A DNA stretch of 64,000 nucleotides from Pyrocephalus nanus (taxonomy: Eukaryota > Chordata > Aves > Passeriformes > Tyrannidae). Position 1 is the first letter of the stretch. Each line of letters starts with the position of its first letter. The notes under the pieces are model-generated. The model had not been told where the DNA came from. It did not search any database and saw only the letters and a list, made by a program, of their open reading frames with translations. Both the position numbers and the translations under genes were made by a program. The stretch covers positions 5,795,501 through 5,859,500 of the forward strand of contig CM076277.1 in NCBI GenBank assembly GCA_038380795.1, read 5' to 3'. Positions 12,301 to 26,140 of the stretch are shown in pieces.

Positions 12301-15300
12301 GACTGGGAAGTCTTCAGGTCATGGATACAACCTTGGGACTGCAGGAGGTATCACAGCCTGTGTCCTATTGCTCTGCCTGAAATGCATCCTTTGGGATTCT
12401 CTTCTGGTAGCAAATTTCTAAAAATTTAATCCTAGTTCTCGACATAAACCCTGAAGTTTTCCAAAAAGTCCCACTTTGCTATTATTCTTTCCTGAGGGGG
12501 TTGTTGTTCAGCGTACATTTGCATACATTATAATTTACAGTTCCCTTGAAATGCTGCTGCTTCCTATTACCTTTCCCACTGTGTGACACACCTTGCAAAT
12601 TCTGTGTCTGTTCCTTGTTGTGTATTTATCTACACATTTTACCTCCAAAGTGTGAATTTTCAACTTTGTTCCTGTAGCACAGCCTGGGTTTTCCCCCCTT
12701 GAAAACAGCACCTGAAGTTTCTCAGACAATTGTCACATAGATGAGTCACATTTAATTAAAGTAGTGAAGAGATTTGTGCTTATCTGGTTAACTGCCCATT
12801 TTATTGGGCACTTAATTTAAGTCCCTAGAGAATCATAAGGGACTTGATTTAGCTTTTTTCCTCCAAAGCTTTGTAATGATTGTGACTTGGGACTTGTTGT
12901 TCTTGTTTCTTCCTTTAATTAAGGACTGAAAATATACACTGTCGTGAAACATCTGGCATGGCCTGTTCTCTCTTGCAAAGTAATTTGGTCTGGTATTTTG
13001 TGCTTTTTCAGCCATAAATATTTTAATGTCTCTCTGATATTCTGAACTCTGGGGGTTTATGTGCCAAATATTATCACCAACATTTAGAAGAGAAACTTTA
13101 ATAAAACTTTTATGTTAATGTTTAGAAAACTTCTGGCCTTTGTTCACTGCAAGTTTCCAATGATAATGGTTAGGGACTTCAGCCTGAATTTTCTTAAATT
13201 ATCTATTTATTCATTACAATATTTCATATGCAATGGATGAGTGGCATATTTTATTCAAAACCAGCTTTTTACTACCTGCACTTCTCCACAGCAGCTGTTA
13301 AATGTGAATGTCTTACAGTAATTCCTGCTACCTCTTCCCACTTCATGTGAAAGGTCTGACAGTGGTTTGTACTTAAAAAGCAGGAGTGTTATTATACTAT
13401 TAAATGCTAACACTTGTAATTGGGGCTTGACAGAAGCACGACTTGAGAGGTACAAGCGGTTTCTGGGTTGGAGTCACAAACTGCAGAGAGACAGCAGTAA
13501 TTTGAAAACAGTAAAAGGGTTTTACTGAACCTTAGGCAAAGCTCAGATTTCGGCTGAGAACGCCAGCCATTGGCTCAACTGGTGAGTTCCTCATAAATAA
13601 ACGTGAACCTTCCAGCAATAACTGTGCTCTCTAAATGTCAACGAAGAGAGAAGGGTGAGGGTCTTTATTCAAGTTTAAATATGAAAATATCTAGTGAAGC
13701 CCCCTCACACTAAGGCATGTGAATGTGTTTGGCTTTCTGAAGGGCTCTTCAGACAGAAATGTTAATGTGAGAGTGGCTGTTTTGTGCGTTGGTTTTGTTA
13801 CACTACTAGATAAGGGCTATTTTTGGTAAGAACATCATATTCTCCTGCAGGTTGTGTTACCTAGAGATGGCTGAACCCACTGCACTCCACGGCCTGTCTG
13901 CTGCCCTCCCTCTGTCTGAAGAGCTGCCCTCCTGACACGGTGGTGCAGTCTGGGGTACCCTGAGTAGCTCAGCACAGAGCACTGGTACAGATACAATTGG
14001 TAAATAAGCCATGAGAGAGAAGTCAGGCAAGTCCTCCCTCAGACCTTGTCAGCTTACAGAAAATGGGGCAATTTGCTGAAAGATTCACAAATGGAGGAAA
14101 AAAACCACATCAGACAAATGTATCTCACACTCTGCAGTCAGATGCTGCCTTGAGGACCTTGGGGGTCATTTTGTACAACCCTCAACAACAACTTCCCCAA
14201 ATCATCAGAGTCCCTCCATTCACTTCCATAAACTGTTGTGGATGAACTGCAAGTTAAAGGAGAGACAAGAGAAGCCTGGGGAATAGGGAAATCTTTAGTA
14301 TTATGTAACTGGTGGTGTGACTGAATAAATACTTTCATGGGTTGGACACTGCTGAGAGCCACGAAGAGAGGAAATAAAGCTTTGAGAAGATGCTGCTGCT
14401 GGTTCTATTATATAGCATTTTGTAGGTTAAATAAAACACTCCTCTTACACTGCAGATGATGTTGGATATAATAATGCAAGTTTATGAGGCTACAGGAGAA
14501 CACCAAAGAGCAGCTGCATGGTTTGCAGGCAGGGAATTTGTTCTTTGTAGTTGTCACTAGAAGGCTGAATGCTCATGAAAGTAATAAGGATCTGCATCTA
14601 ACTAATATTCACCTGTGGAAATGGAAATGTGCTCAGTTTCCAAACATATTGGAAATAGGAATTAAATTCTAGTGCTTGACATATTATTCTGGCATTGGAT
14701 AAACTCTGCTTATAGACAAGAATTTTGGGTATTTCTGTGATCGGTGGGACTTGTTTCAAGAACTTGGCTGGTGTTCAGCACAGGGGCTGAACCCAAATTG
14801 AAATTGATTTTAAATGTGAGACTTCTGCCTGTTTTAATTCTCCCTTTATTTTCTCATTATTTATAAACTGGCCAATGACCAACTAAAAAAAAAATAAATA
14901 TTCTGCTGGGAAGCACAGATGTTCCAATCATTGTGTGTTATCTCTTTGCAACAGCACTTGTAGTGCAAAGGATGATCAGAGAATCAGGGAATAAGTGTGG
15001 CTAATGTTGGAATAAAATTGCTTTTCAAGCATCACTGTGCAAAGTCATGGATTCAGTGCTCTGAGAGCCCTGTTCCAGTTTAGTGGAATCCAGTCAGCAT
15101 CTGTGGAACTGCCCTGAAGGATTTTGTGCTATAAACAACTGGAAAAATAAACATGAGCAAAGAGTGGTTTGTGCAACTCAAAGAAAAAGGGAACTGTTCC
15201 CTGTGTTACTGAGGATGCAGCACCTTGGGGTGGGTGGGTAAAGGAGCCACTTCTCTGTAGGTTAACGAGCAGAGGGTCCCTTTAGCTGCTCTCAGGCATT

Positions 15301-16090
15301 TTTGGTATGTTCCATTTCAGGTTTACTGCTGGTTTCTCTTCCTGATGAGATTTTTGATGTAGAAACATTTGCATTTCTTTGGACTTTGAAGGGATCCTTC
15401 TATTCCATGCTGGTTAAACATTTGCCTCTGTGTCAGCAGAGTACTAGAAAAGGCCTGTTCTGAAAACTTTTAAAGCAAAAAAACATTGTGCATCATAAGT
15501 GGGGAATGAATGACAGTGAGCTGAAAGAAGACAAATATATTTTGCATAATTAGAAGTTTCAAAAAGCCTCTGCACTTGCTGGGGATGGTCAAGAACTCAC
15601 AAGAGTCATCACAGTGAGTTACCAGATTGTGCAGTTCTTGTGGTTTTTGTGTGTCCGTGGAAATGAAGAACACGTGATTTTTCTGTTCAGCTGACAAGCA
15701 CCTCGTGTCAATGGGATTCACAAGAGATTTACAGTCGTGCAGTGAAATAGATACAGGCCAGGGAAATATCTGAGGCTGCTCAGCTGCCATGGCATGTTTG
15801 TGGCACGTTTCCTGTGCAGACAGACTCCCTCCATGTGCTTGTGCTGCTGCTTTATGTTTATTGGCATCTTTGGCAAGCAGCTCGTGCTCTGCAGCCAGAG
15901 GAGTCCATGCTGAAAAAGGAGGCTGAAAGGAATGGAAAAACAAGTAACTCCAGTCACAGGCTGCACAAACTTTAACAGCTACAACTGAGTTACATCATCA
16001 GAGAACTAATTACTGCAGGATCTGTGCTCTCAGACACGCTTACTTCAGTTTAAGGTGGTATGTAGGGTGGACAAAGGGCTGGTTTGTGCC
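9359..16090. other. Non-coding unique DNA
   Basis: No supportable gene. Holds a 19-bp imperfect palindrome at 10073-10091, a possible microexon at 13536-13581 (entered as a finding), a 20-bp hairpin at 14773-14792 and a 10-bp palindrome at 15785-15794. The 157-codon minus-strand frame at 15470-15943 has no recognisable domain and is treated as chance. Confidence 0.6.
14773..14792. other. Short perfect hairpin
   Basis: GTTCAGC (14773-14779) and GCTGAAC (14786-14792) are perfect 7-bp arms around the six-base loop ACAGGG. It has no U-run or gene context, so it is not called a terminator or RNA gene. Confidence 0.45.
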
Positions 16091-16104
16091 TTTTTTTTTT
16101 TTTT
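16091..16104 (+). repeat. Poly-T tract
   Basis: An uninterrupted run of 14 T. It may be a retroposon poly-A tail on the minus strand, but no element body is recognisable. Confidence 0.85.
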
Positions 16105-17597
16105 GTCTAAGTTAGTATTTTTTTAAGCTCACACTTTCCAGTTCACTTCAGCAGTTTAGTACTATGCAGTTGCCAGCAAGAGAACTGATTTTTTTCCCCC
16201 CTCTCTGTTCCTGTCATTGAACGTCAGCTCATCTTTCCTGGTACAGTAGAGACAGGGGTTATCCAAAGCTCCCATCCCTTTGCACAGGAGGGAGTTCAAG
16301 GCTCTGATCTCTGTAATGAGCTGTGCAGCCTGAGGAAGGTCAGGCTCAGGTCTGACTCTAACAGGCAGAGGCACTTCCCAGGCTTCAGGATTATGATGGC
16401 TATTAGTGCTCAGTGCTGGCTTTGCTCATTTGTTCATGCTCATAAGCACAGCTGCCTCCTCTCTGCCATTCTTGCAATGATGTCACAGGCCAGAGGAGCT
16501 AAAGTCAGATCCTGAACTAAAAATAAAGCAGCAAACACCAGCTACAAACCCAAATAAATGAAAAACCCAACACGGGCAACCGAGGAGGTACAACAGCTGC
16601 TCGAATAAACTGAAAGGGAGGCTGCAACAATGGCCTGAATTATCATTGGAATAAAGGAGAGGCATTGTGCTGGTTGGTGTTCTCTGGCTGAAGGTGCTGA
16701 GCTGTCACATGGGGGTTCAGAGCTGTGGTGGCTCGTGGGGCAGGAGGCTCCTCACCTTGTGTTGTGTGGACCTGCTTCGTGTTTTGTCCTGTCCCAGGCA
16801 AATGAGCTTAGAAGAGGCAGTGAGGGGAGGGATTATTGACCAGGACAGCTCTTGTGGGGACTGCAGAAAGCACCATCCTGTGCCAGTGCTGCAAACACGT
16901 TGGTTCCTGGAGAACTGAAGCCATGGAAGCTGGCCATGAGCTGGCTCACGAGTGAAGGACATTTAGCTACTCATTCAGGGCTGTGGGGAGAGATGGACTT
17001 GACATTTCCCTTCAGTCAGAAGGGTTTTGCCAAACTGTGGGGTCCTATTTCCATGTACTGGAAGACATTAAAGCACCACCCTGACTTCTGGGCAGGTTTG
17101 ACTCCCAGCCAAGCTGCTGTAATCAGAGCCCTTTGTATTTTAGAATTCCTTTCAGATTTCAGGTGGAGGCAGCCTGCTTTTTCTTCTCCTTAGCTAATAC
17201 ACACCAATTAAGCTTTTCCACGAGTGTCCATGGCAGATACCTCTAGCTATGTGGCTTGGAGCTGCTGTCAGAGGGACCCTGCCCTTCTTCCCCTCCTCTG
17301 CTATCCTGGATCACAAAGCAGATCCAGCTGAAAATGAACTGGGTCTGTTACTGATTTTGATGTGTCAGGTTACTTTTCAGATGTATTTGTTCTCTAAACA
17401 GATCATGATGCAGCTGGAGAAATGCTGGGGCACTGGGGAGAGCTGGCATTGCCTCTCTAGTAGTGGTTTGCTTGCTTCATTTTCACAAGCAAGGCTTTCT
17501 ATGGGCGATGTTTTGGCATGTTTTGCATGCAGAGGTGGCAGGATCAGAGTTGAGTGTCTGTTGTAGCAGCAGTCAAGGTGCAGCACAGGTTTAGCGA

Positions 17598-17612
17598 TTT
17601 TTTTTTTTTTTT
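17598..17612 (+). repeat. Poly-T tract
   Basis: An uninterrupted run of 15 T with no recognisable retroposon body next to it. Confidence 0.85.
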
Positions 17613-20600
17613 CCTTGTTAAGGTGACTAAAATGTTACCAAAAACCCCCCATGTCTGCACAGCTCTGTGTGGGTGGGCAAATCTTGAACTGGTGATTTCT
17701 GTAGTAATGTGACTTTCTGCAGTGTGATAGATTATAACTTTAGGTTTTAACTTTAGCTACCAGACTAGAAAATTAAGATAACTGAAATAAAATCAAAAAT
17801 GCAAAATTCCTCATCCTCAAACACACAGATTGTTTTGCTTATCACAATAATGATAAAGCTTTAGCATTCCTTACTTCTGTGCTTTTCCTTCTGCTGGGTG
17901 CTGTGAACAAGCAGACTGGAGACAATAAAACAGGAGGACAAGTTAGAGAACAAATCGAGGGACAAGGAGGAGGCCACCCTGTACAGCCCAGAGTCGTGAC
18001 AAGACTGAGTGGGCACAACCTGAGTGACTCCTTAGCAGTGGATGGGAACTTCCCTCTGATCCTTTAAGAATGGAAAACTCCACCTGCCAGCAAAGAATAT
18101 ACCCTAGAAGTACAGGGACTGCACATTTCCCTTAGTTCATCTGGGAAATGCATGGAGGATAATAAAGTGGATTTCTCCAGTGCTTCAAAACTGCAGTGAC
18201 TGACTATTGAAACAGTTGTTGGACCCACTTGTTCTGGGCTGTCCACTGTCAGTGCAGGTCCAGACCTGTGACACTCCACCTCCTGCTGGGATGGAAAGGA
18301 CTGCTAAAACACCCCATTTTTTTGGGTGGGGAACTTGTTTGTCAGTTTAATGAAATCTTTTGGTGCTGAGAGCTATAATTTATTTATAAGACTGGAAGGA
18401 AATAACCTACAGGCCTCCAAACAGCTTTGTCCAGGAATTGAGAAGTTGCATGACACTGGTGATGTTCAGCTCATTAGGATAATATCACAAAATGGGAAAG
18501 AAGCTCAGCTAGAAATACAGTCGAATTGCAGGAGAGCTGCAGTCTCCTGGGAATTGCAGCTCAGTGTTGGAGTAACTGCTGCTTAGATGGCAAAATAATT
18601 GAAAGTGGGGGGGAGGAGGGGAGAGTTCTGCAGATGGCTGCTGGGCTGTGTCTGAGATCCTGGAAGGAGATGGAAAAAGCAAGAGCATTTGGCATCAAAG
18701 AGTAGGCAAATGATGCCGGCTTCGTGCCAGGCAACTCTTTAATACAGGCTCACATATATCTGAAATTGCAGAAACAAGCAAAAACAGGCAGCCTGAATTA
18801 TGAGCAGGAAAGCAAAGTAAGTCCCTTAGTGTTAACTGTGAATTTCTTTTCCTAACAAATGACTTCTGCACAGGAATAAGACTGTTCTTCTGGCACTGGT
18901 GTGAAATACATCTGTGCCTGTTGCTGCAAGAGCAAGGAGGGCAGGGAACAAACAGAGAAGCACAGGGAGCAAACAAAGGATGTGACGTGTCCCAGAGGCT
19001 CAGTCTGGGTCAGCTGGCAACTTATACTTCTTCATTTGGCTTCCCTGTCCTAATCAGTCAAAATCTGATGAGGACTGGCAGTATCTCTGCAGGAAGCCCA
19101 TACCTGTCTTGTGAATCTCCTTCAAGGACAACCTGACCTGCAGGGAGCAAAAACCTGCAACAGCTCCTGAGCTTTCTTGATGTTCTTCTTTCCACACATG
19201 AAATTTCTGCTCTGACTCCATAATTTTATGAGTTGGAGTCCTTGGCTTACATATACATAAAAGCTGTTTAAACATCTGCTTTTTAAAAATAAGCTGTTCA
19301 CGTCCTGTGAGTGCATCACCCTTCCTGGAGCACTAAACCTCCTGAAAGCAGTGCAGCCCCTGTGCCCCAGCACTGGTGGCTCTGGAGGCTGCTGTTCCCA
19401 GGGCACAGATCCTGGATGTGGCCAGTGGAATAGCAAATAAGAGTGATGATGTGGCTCTGCTCTCAGGTTTCCTGCAGAGTTGCCTTCATCTTACAAAATA
19501 TGTCTCATGTCATGGATAAACTGAGCCTATTCAGGAGCAATTTATCTGAGCCTTCTTGATGTTTGCACCCCTGGAATTTGCTGTTGAAAGCCTGGAAACT
19601 CGCAGACAAACTGTTAGATTCCTCTCTTTCTGCATGGACAAATTTTTCTGTTGAAAAGGAGGCTAAATCAGTCAAAATGTATTGGATGTCTTTTTAAGAA
19701 GTATGGCTTAGTCCACACATTTCTGAATGGCCCAAGCTGAGTCTTCTGCCACCAAGCTTGGTGACAGAGGACATGAAATGCTCTGTCATTGCTCCTTGGC
19801 AGGATTATTCTTTTTCTTTTCTCTGATTATTTCTCCTGTGGCTGTTCTTAGCTTGCCCAGTAGCTATTCCACACTTCCAGGGGGAAATCTGTGCTAGAAA
19901 ACTTCCAGGGCCTCCATAGTGTGTCAAATTGGTGCTGCTTTTCTTGTACAGAACTTCTTGGGTTTGCTCCAAGGCACTGAAATGCCTCACAGTGAGCTAC
20001 CCAAGGTGACTGGAGATTTCTATTTTGGGAAAAAAAAAATCCATTCTGTGGTTTACTTGTTTACAAGATACTGAAGTGATGACCAACATGGGTCTGACAG
20101 ATCTGATTGTTCACTTTCTAACAGCATGGCAGAAGCATTCAAAGAAATTAGGAAACTGAGCACTCTGGTTAAAAGCTGAATTTTCTGAAAAAAAGGGGTC
20201 TCCTCCTGTGTGGGTGAGAAAGTATTTCCAATTCAGCCCATGTTTGATCCAGTAGTACCTGAGGACTGTGTTTTTGTGGGCTGGAATAGCATACTGGGAA
20301 GGACAAATGATATTCCATTTTTTTAGACTAAATTACTTTTCTGAAAGTGGCCTCTAATGCTGTCTTGTTGTAATATTGTAAGAACTTACACAAATAACTG
20401 CTATGCAGTAGAGGCTTAATTACTGGAAGTTAATTCAGTAATGATTCAATAAATGACCTGTTCCACAGGAGGGTGAAGTTCAGCATGGTTAAAGGTCTTG
20501 GTTTTTTTTCATGAACACAAATTACTTTAGGTTGGCTTCATGCAAAGAAAAATCACCAACAAATTAATGCCAGAGAGGCCTAATTTATGGATTTTTTTTC

Positions 20601-20622
20601 CCATCTGTTAAGAAGCTATAGT

Positions 20623-20641
20623 TTATATATATAAGCTTATA
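20623..20641. repeat. Overlapping TA-rich palindromes
   Basis: TTATATATATAA (20623-20634) and TATAAGCTTATA (20630-20641) are both perfect 12-bp palindromes that overlap by five bases. The segment is low complexity and could extrude or be unstable. Confidence 0.5.
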
Positions 20642-22654
20642 CATAATCACAGAGCTGAAAGCACAAAGTTATTTGGGAGGTGCAGCTGTTCTCCATGAAC
20701 CCCCAGCCTGTCTCAGACCATGGATTTTCTCTTGGAGGTGGATTGTCACACACTGTGTCCTTTCTTTTGCAGAGCTTTGTGTCCCCAGGTGCTTGGATGA
20801 TTAATGTCCATGGATTATAATCTTTCTCAGGTTTTGACATCCACACTTTCAACTGTGACAGAAAAGGTGATCGTGGGTCTTGCAGGATCCACTTTTGTTG
20901 CCAAACACTGAAACCTGATATTGTTACGAAATTGTGACAAACCCTGTTAGGTGGCAAATCAGTCTTCCTGCCCAGCCACATGTTGGAGATGTTGGCCCCT
21001 TTTCCTCTGGGAGGTGATGGTGGGGTTGGGACTTCCCTCAGCATGTTGGTTGCTTTAGTCCCAGTTCAGCATTTGGACAAATAGTGGAGGTGGATGTGCC
21101 CAGAGTGCTGTCACCTGCACCACCTTCCCCAGCCTGGGCAGAAACCTGCAGGAATGGAGTCCTCTACAGGCACTGGCAATAGAGGCACAGGTTATCCTTG
21201 GTGGCAAATGCTCTTTGGAGACACTTGGTGAGGAAAGATGGGGAGGGGTCACCAGGGAGCCACGGCAGCAGTGAAAAAAGGCAAGAGTTTGGTGTCCAGG
21301 GCACTATTTGTAAAAATAAGCAACAGCAACTCTTCCCTTCATTACATGGAAGAGAACAGGTTCTGTAAAGAAATAATCTGGGCCTTTTCCATCTCATCTT
21401 CTTTGTGAGAAGGGGGAATTTTGGGGTATTCTCAACATCCCCTTTATGCCGTTGTGGTCATCGAAAATTACCATTTCAGACCACGATTCTTTGTGTATTT
21501 CCTTTCCATTCATTCAGAGCTGCATCTTTTCTCACTTTCAGCTGTATGTTATTCAGCAGTTTGAATACATTTAACACCCTCCATGTTCACTCTTGAGAAT
21601 GAACCTTTTCAAAATAATTACTCCCACTCATCTCCAGAGCAATCGATAGCGTGAATAAACCTGGAGGCAGCCAGAGGTTTAATTCATTCTAGAAAATATT
21701 TTGAAAGTAAAATGAATGGACATATAAAACTCAGTTGTTGAGGTGCTCGTGTGGCAACAGAGACTTTCCTTTTGAAGCTGTACATGACTTGTATCAATAC
21801 AAAAGAGAGTGGGGTGTTTCCCAGGTGAGTGGTGCCCAAGTGTTGTTCATTTTTATGACTGGAAGAGGAGGGATGGCAGCTGAAGGTCTTTGCTGCTCTT
21901 CCTATGCCAAGGAAAACTTCTCAAAATGACTATCAGAGAACATAGAGTTGTCAGAAATAAATTGGATTGGTGGATCATGGTTGACATGGAAATCTCATCC
22001 TTCTGATGCCTCTGCTTTTCCTACCCTGATGCTACATGAGCTCCTTCTTCTCCCCGGCTGCCTGTGACGGCTTTTCATCGCCAGTAAATAGGGGGAAAAG
22101 AAAAAAGAAAAGGAACGTGCTGTGAAGGAGGAAAACTCCTTCTGAAACGACTCCTCTCTTTCCTTGCAGGAGAGTTTGGTGCAGTTTGGTTGCTGAAATG
22201 TGCCAGCTGAAGTAAATCAGATGAATTATTAATGCTTTGCAGGCTGCTTCTTTCAACTGGCTGAGCCGAGCAGGCTTCGGTGGGGCGTGTGTAACTTCAG
22301 CTCTCAGCAGCAAAAATAGACTTCAGGCCTCAGAGGAATGGGAAGCTTAACAGACTATTTTTGTCAGCACAGTTTTAGTTCTATTATGTGTTATTTTGTC
22401 AGAGTGGATAGGGTGGATTGTTATTTTGGACATAGTGGGTGATCTGACAGAAAACCTGCTTCTGTTTCCTTTCTATATGTCACAAGCTGCTTCAAGTTAG
22501 AAGCCCCATATTTCCCTTGTTGTATCCTCGACCAGAAGAAAATAAATAGGATGTATGTGGCTGTTTTGCAGGTTCAGTTGCAGACTATTATGCTTCCACC
22601 AGGCAACCACATTTCCTAGGGAGAGGATTTGGACTTCATTAACAACTCAAGGTC

Positions 22655-22745
22655 AAAGCCGTTGAAAATCTGTCTTAGTCTCTTTTTATTAACCTTTCTC
22701 ACTGTTGATCTTTAATTAGCTTAATTAATTTGAGCACACAACTCC
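22655..22745. promoter_or_regulatory. Candidate conserved non-coding element
   Basis: Non-repetitive AT-rich sequence with closely spaced homeodomain-type cores (TTATTAACC, TTTAATTAGC and TTAATTAATT). It resembles deeply conserved vertebrate non-coding elements in texture only. Conservation cannot be judged from one genome. Confidence 0.15.
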
Positions 22746-24631
22746 TACCTTAACATTCTGAAGTCACTCTGCTGCGCTCCCAAAGGCTCTGCATCCCTGG
22801 TATGGTTGTGATCCTTCCTCAGAGCTCCTTGGTCCCTGAAATCCAGCCGTATAAATCCAGAGTCAGAAAGAATAATGCTCTTCCAGGGCCTTTAGAAGTC
22901 TTCAGAAGTCTTAATTCAGAGTTTATTTACAGGGGCTCTTTCCTGCACAGGATAAATGCTGGCTTGCATGCTTTGCTGCCTTATTTCTGACTGAATTGGG
23001 TGTTGGCATTTTTACCTTCTGGGCCTTTTATCTCCCACAACTTTCCACCCTCCAAGCAAATCAAACTAAGGAAATGTGTCCTCATGTTGACCACGTCACT
23101 TGTGTACCCACATTCCACTGGCCAAAGGGCTTTTTTAGGTTGTGTGCAGGGCTACTTTCAAGGCTGTAGCCCCAGTTGTTGTGCATTTAAAGTCCCAACC
23201 CTAAACTGGGGCCCTTTTCCTCCAGGTTTCAAAATGTACTAAGCCTGCAGGGCCATTGTGTTCTAACAACCTTGGATTTGGATCTTATTATAGCTGGGAA
23301 AACATTGGTTACAGTCAATCTGAGAATTTGGTGCTGCTGGAATAAGCCATTGCAGTTCCTCCCTCCTGGCTCTGCTCTCCAATTGCATATCCTGAATTAA
23401 TTCTCCTGTGAGCAATGTCATCTATAAATGCATCCTGGGAATTTGCTGCTTGCATCCCTGATCTGGGGCTGCCACTGCCCTGGCTCTGGCTCAGGCTGTA
23501 CACATGGACAAACTGAAAACCAGAGAGTTGGAGGTGTGAGTTCTGGAGCTGCAGGTGCTGTTTCCCTTTGGCAATGGCCCGTTTCTTTCTGAGTTAGGGA
23601 AGTGTTTGAAATGCGAGTTGTACAATTCTGATGTGCTTGGGATACCTTATTTCCTAACTTTGGGGTTTAGATCAGTAGCACACACGGATGTCCCTGTGTA
23701 TCCCACCATGCTAGAAAACACAAATTATATTAAACCTCAGTGTGGTTTTCAGGCAGATAAACCAGGGTCACTCTGCCCATCTCTGTTAATTCCTAAGCAC
23801 TTTGTGCAACAACAGTTCTTTTCCAACCGTTGGGTGAAGGTGAACATTGATGATTAATGGGGTTGTTCAATATAAGAGCATAAATAGTGACCTTCTATGT
23901 CTGACATGCAGGATACAAGGGTTTGGTACTGACAGGAGATAACTTTACATTTAATTTAATTTTTAAAAGAGAAAAGAAGTAAATAAAAGTGATCAAGTGG
24001 AGGGCAGCCCTGTCAGAGGTTATAAATTGCTGCCTCCTTGGGCAAATTCAGTGTTCTCTTTCCTATCTTTGCAGCTCTTGGAGATTATTGCATCACACCA
24101 AAGCAACGGGGGTTATATTAACAAAACAGAGTTATTTATTGCTCTGAATGAATTTTCCTTTGAATACAGAATGTTAAGAATCACTTTTTCTCTCCAACTC
24201 ATACCTACTGCGGTCTCTCCCTTGATGGATGTTCTTGATTTACATTGTTGTTTTGGCTGGGGAAATGCACGTATTCTTTTTCATGGTGCTTGAAACAGAT
24301 CTATTATTTTGTGCAATGGGATTTAATCTTTATTTCAGTTAAAATTTTAAACTTTTTTTCTTGGAGCTAATAGTAAGAGTCAGGTTTTGTTGGGTTCTTT
24401 ACTGATTATCATGACTTAGACAAAGGATTTTTCTATCAACATCAAGATTTGATATAAATTAATTCATACTGATTTTCTGTGTTTCCATAAGGACATGAAA
24501 GTGCATTTGACAAAGGCAACAGAGAAAGTACTTTCTGGATGTTCTGAATGGTGTCTTTCACTTGGGATTTGTTGCATGGAGGATACAGTGAGCATTTTGT
24601 GTATATATATGTGTATGTAAACAAAAATAAA

Positions 24632-24651
24632 TGTAGAATTCTGTAGAATTT
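24632..24651 (+). repeat. 10-bp imperfect tandem duplication
   Basis: TGTAGAATTC is followed directly by TGTAGAATTT, one mismatch in ten. It lies just downstream of a short TA/TG-rich stretch at about 24602-24620. Confidence 0.6.
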
Positions 24652-26082
24652 GTGAGTGATGGTGAACATACTGACCTTCTCAGTGCTTATCTAAGGTCAG
24701 ATTATATATTTTTGAATGTTCTTCTTTAGTGCTCAGGTGGGCTGTGTTTTCTGTCATGCTCAGGATGCTGCTTTTGGACACACATCACTTCTTTGAGGTG
24801 GTGGTAGAGAAAATCTCAGTTTGTTTTGCCTTAAGTGCGTTTTATTCCCTTTATTCCAAGACTCTGAGATTTACAGGGACTTGTAGGGTAATTTCCTGCC
24901 TTGCTGTGCTGTTGCCAGAGCCTCGCCCTTCTCCCTGCAGTGCATCATCCCTTGCAGGTTTTGTGACATCTGGTGGTTGACATATTTTGAGATATTTCAA
25001 AATTCCACATGAATCATTTTATTTGCTTCCTTATTATATTGGATGTGCCATCTCGTCAGTGGTGCTAACATTTAAGCTCTCTTTTAATTTACACTATTAA
25101 GCCATAAGGAAAACAATCAAATACAGCAACTAAAAGTAGATTGTCTTTATCTCCAGCTTGTGTTGTGCTGATAAATTAACTTACAAGCTATTCCAGTCAA
25201 GACATGACCTTTCCCTTTCTCTCTGCTTATTAAATGCAACAAATAATAAAAGTTCATGAACTCCCCAAATTGTTGCTACCAGTAATTTTTTTTTTAAAAT
25301 GAGTAAACAACTTTGCTCTAAACAGAGGGACACTGATAACAGGAATTGCATTCTGCACATGAGGAAGCTTTGCACCAGTTTTATTCCTTTGATCTGCTTA
25401 TAACAGTAACCTGTCTTCCCCCAAGCAAGGACAACTGTGTTAAAAATTAGAAAACAACTTACTTGTTTCCACTTCCTGGATTTTTAATTTCATCTCCACC
25501 TCCCACCTTTGTTCTCTCTAAATTTCAAGGCTTCACATGTGGTCTTGTGTTAATTGCTCCTAAAAAAAAAAAATCTCTCTTTATTGGAGGAATCACAAAT
25601 CTTCTAATCTGCCATAGCTGCTAATTAAATTACAACTGACTTTTGATGTTACAAATTTGTGTTACAGGAATAAACATTTCCCTCTGATTTTATTCTCTCT
25701 CTCTTCAAAATGAAGGATGGATTAGTTCTTGCAGGAGCACATTTCAACTGCAAAGTGCTAGGGCAGAATTTTACTTTAAGAATTACTTCTTTTCAGGCAA
25801 AAATGTTTTCCACTGTGCACCTTCACATTCACAGAGTATGTGTGGGATGGTGCTGTCTCAGCCCTGCTGAGATTCCGGGGCAGTTTGTTATCCAAGCATG
25901 GAATGCTCATGTGAAGGCCACAGGTGGATGTGACCAGTCTGGTTTAAAGTCTGGGGTCAGAGACAGATAAAGCCACATGTTTTGTAAGTAATTGGTGCAA
26001 CAAGACTTGTAATTTTTCACATGTCAATTCAGGTCTCAAAGAATATCTCTCCTGTGGTTGTGTTCCTCTTTTTAAGTCGTTG

Positions 26083-26140
26083 ATTTTTTGTTTGTTTGTT
26101 TGTTTTTTTATTGGGTTTGTTTTTGTTTGTTTGGTTTTGT
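26083..26140 (+). repeat. (TTTG)n simple repeat
   Basis: Roughly 58 bp of T-rich sequence with repeated TTTG units and occasional substitutions. It is the second of three such tracts in the window (9313-9358, 26083-26140 and 58021-58099), all in the same orientation. Confidence 0.8.

Larger units (their letters stand above)
16105..26082. other. Non-coding unique DNA
   Basis: No supportable gene. Contains a poly-T at 17598-17612, TA-rich palindromes at 20623-20641, a CpG-bearing unique patch at about 22.03-22.30 kb, a TAAT-rich patch at about 22.66-22.74 kb and a 10-bp tandem copy at 24632-24651. All open frames are short and without domains. Confidence 0.6.

Noticed and set aside
14250..14400. 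LTR-like end with AATAAA signals at about 14324 and 14374
   Set aside because: AATAAA is common in AT-rich DNA; no TG...CA ends, target duplication or internal retroviral sequence.
15470..15943. 157-codon minus-strand open frame
   Set aside because: No domain, no plausible start context, low-complexity hydrophobic C-terminal end; chance frame.
18606..18622. G-rich run as a G-quadruplex
   Set aside because: Only three usable GGG runs; the fourth position is GG, so it does not meet the canonical pattern.
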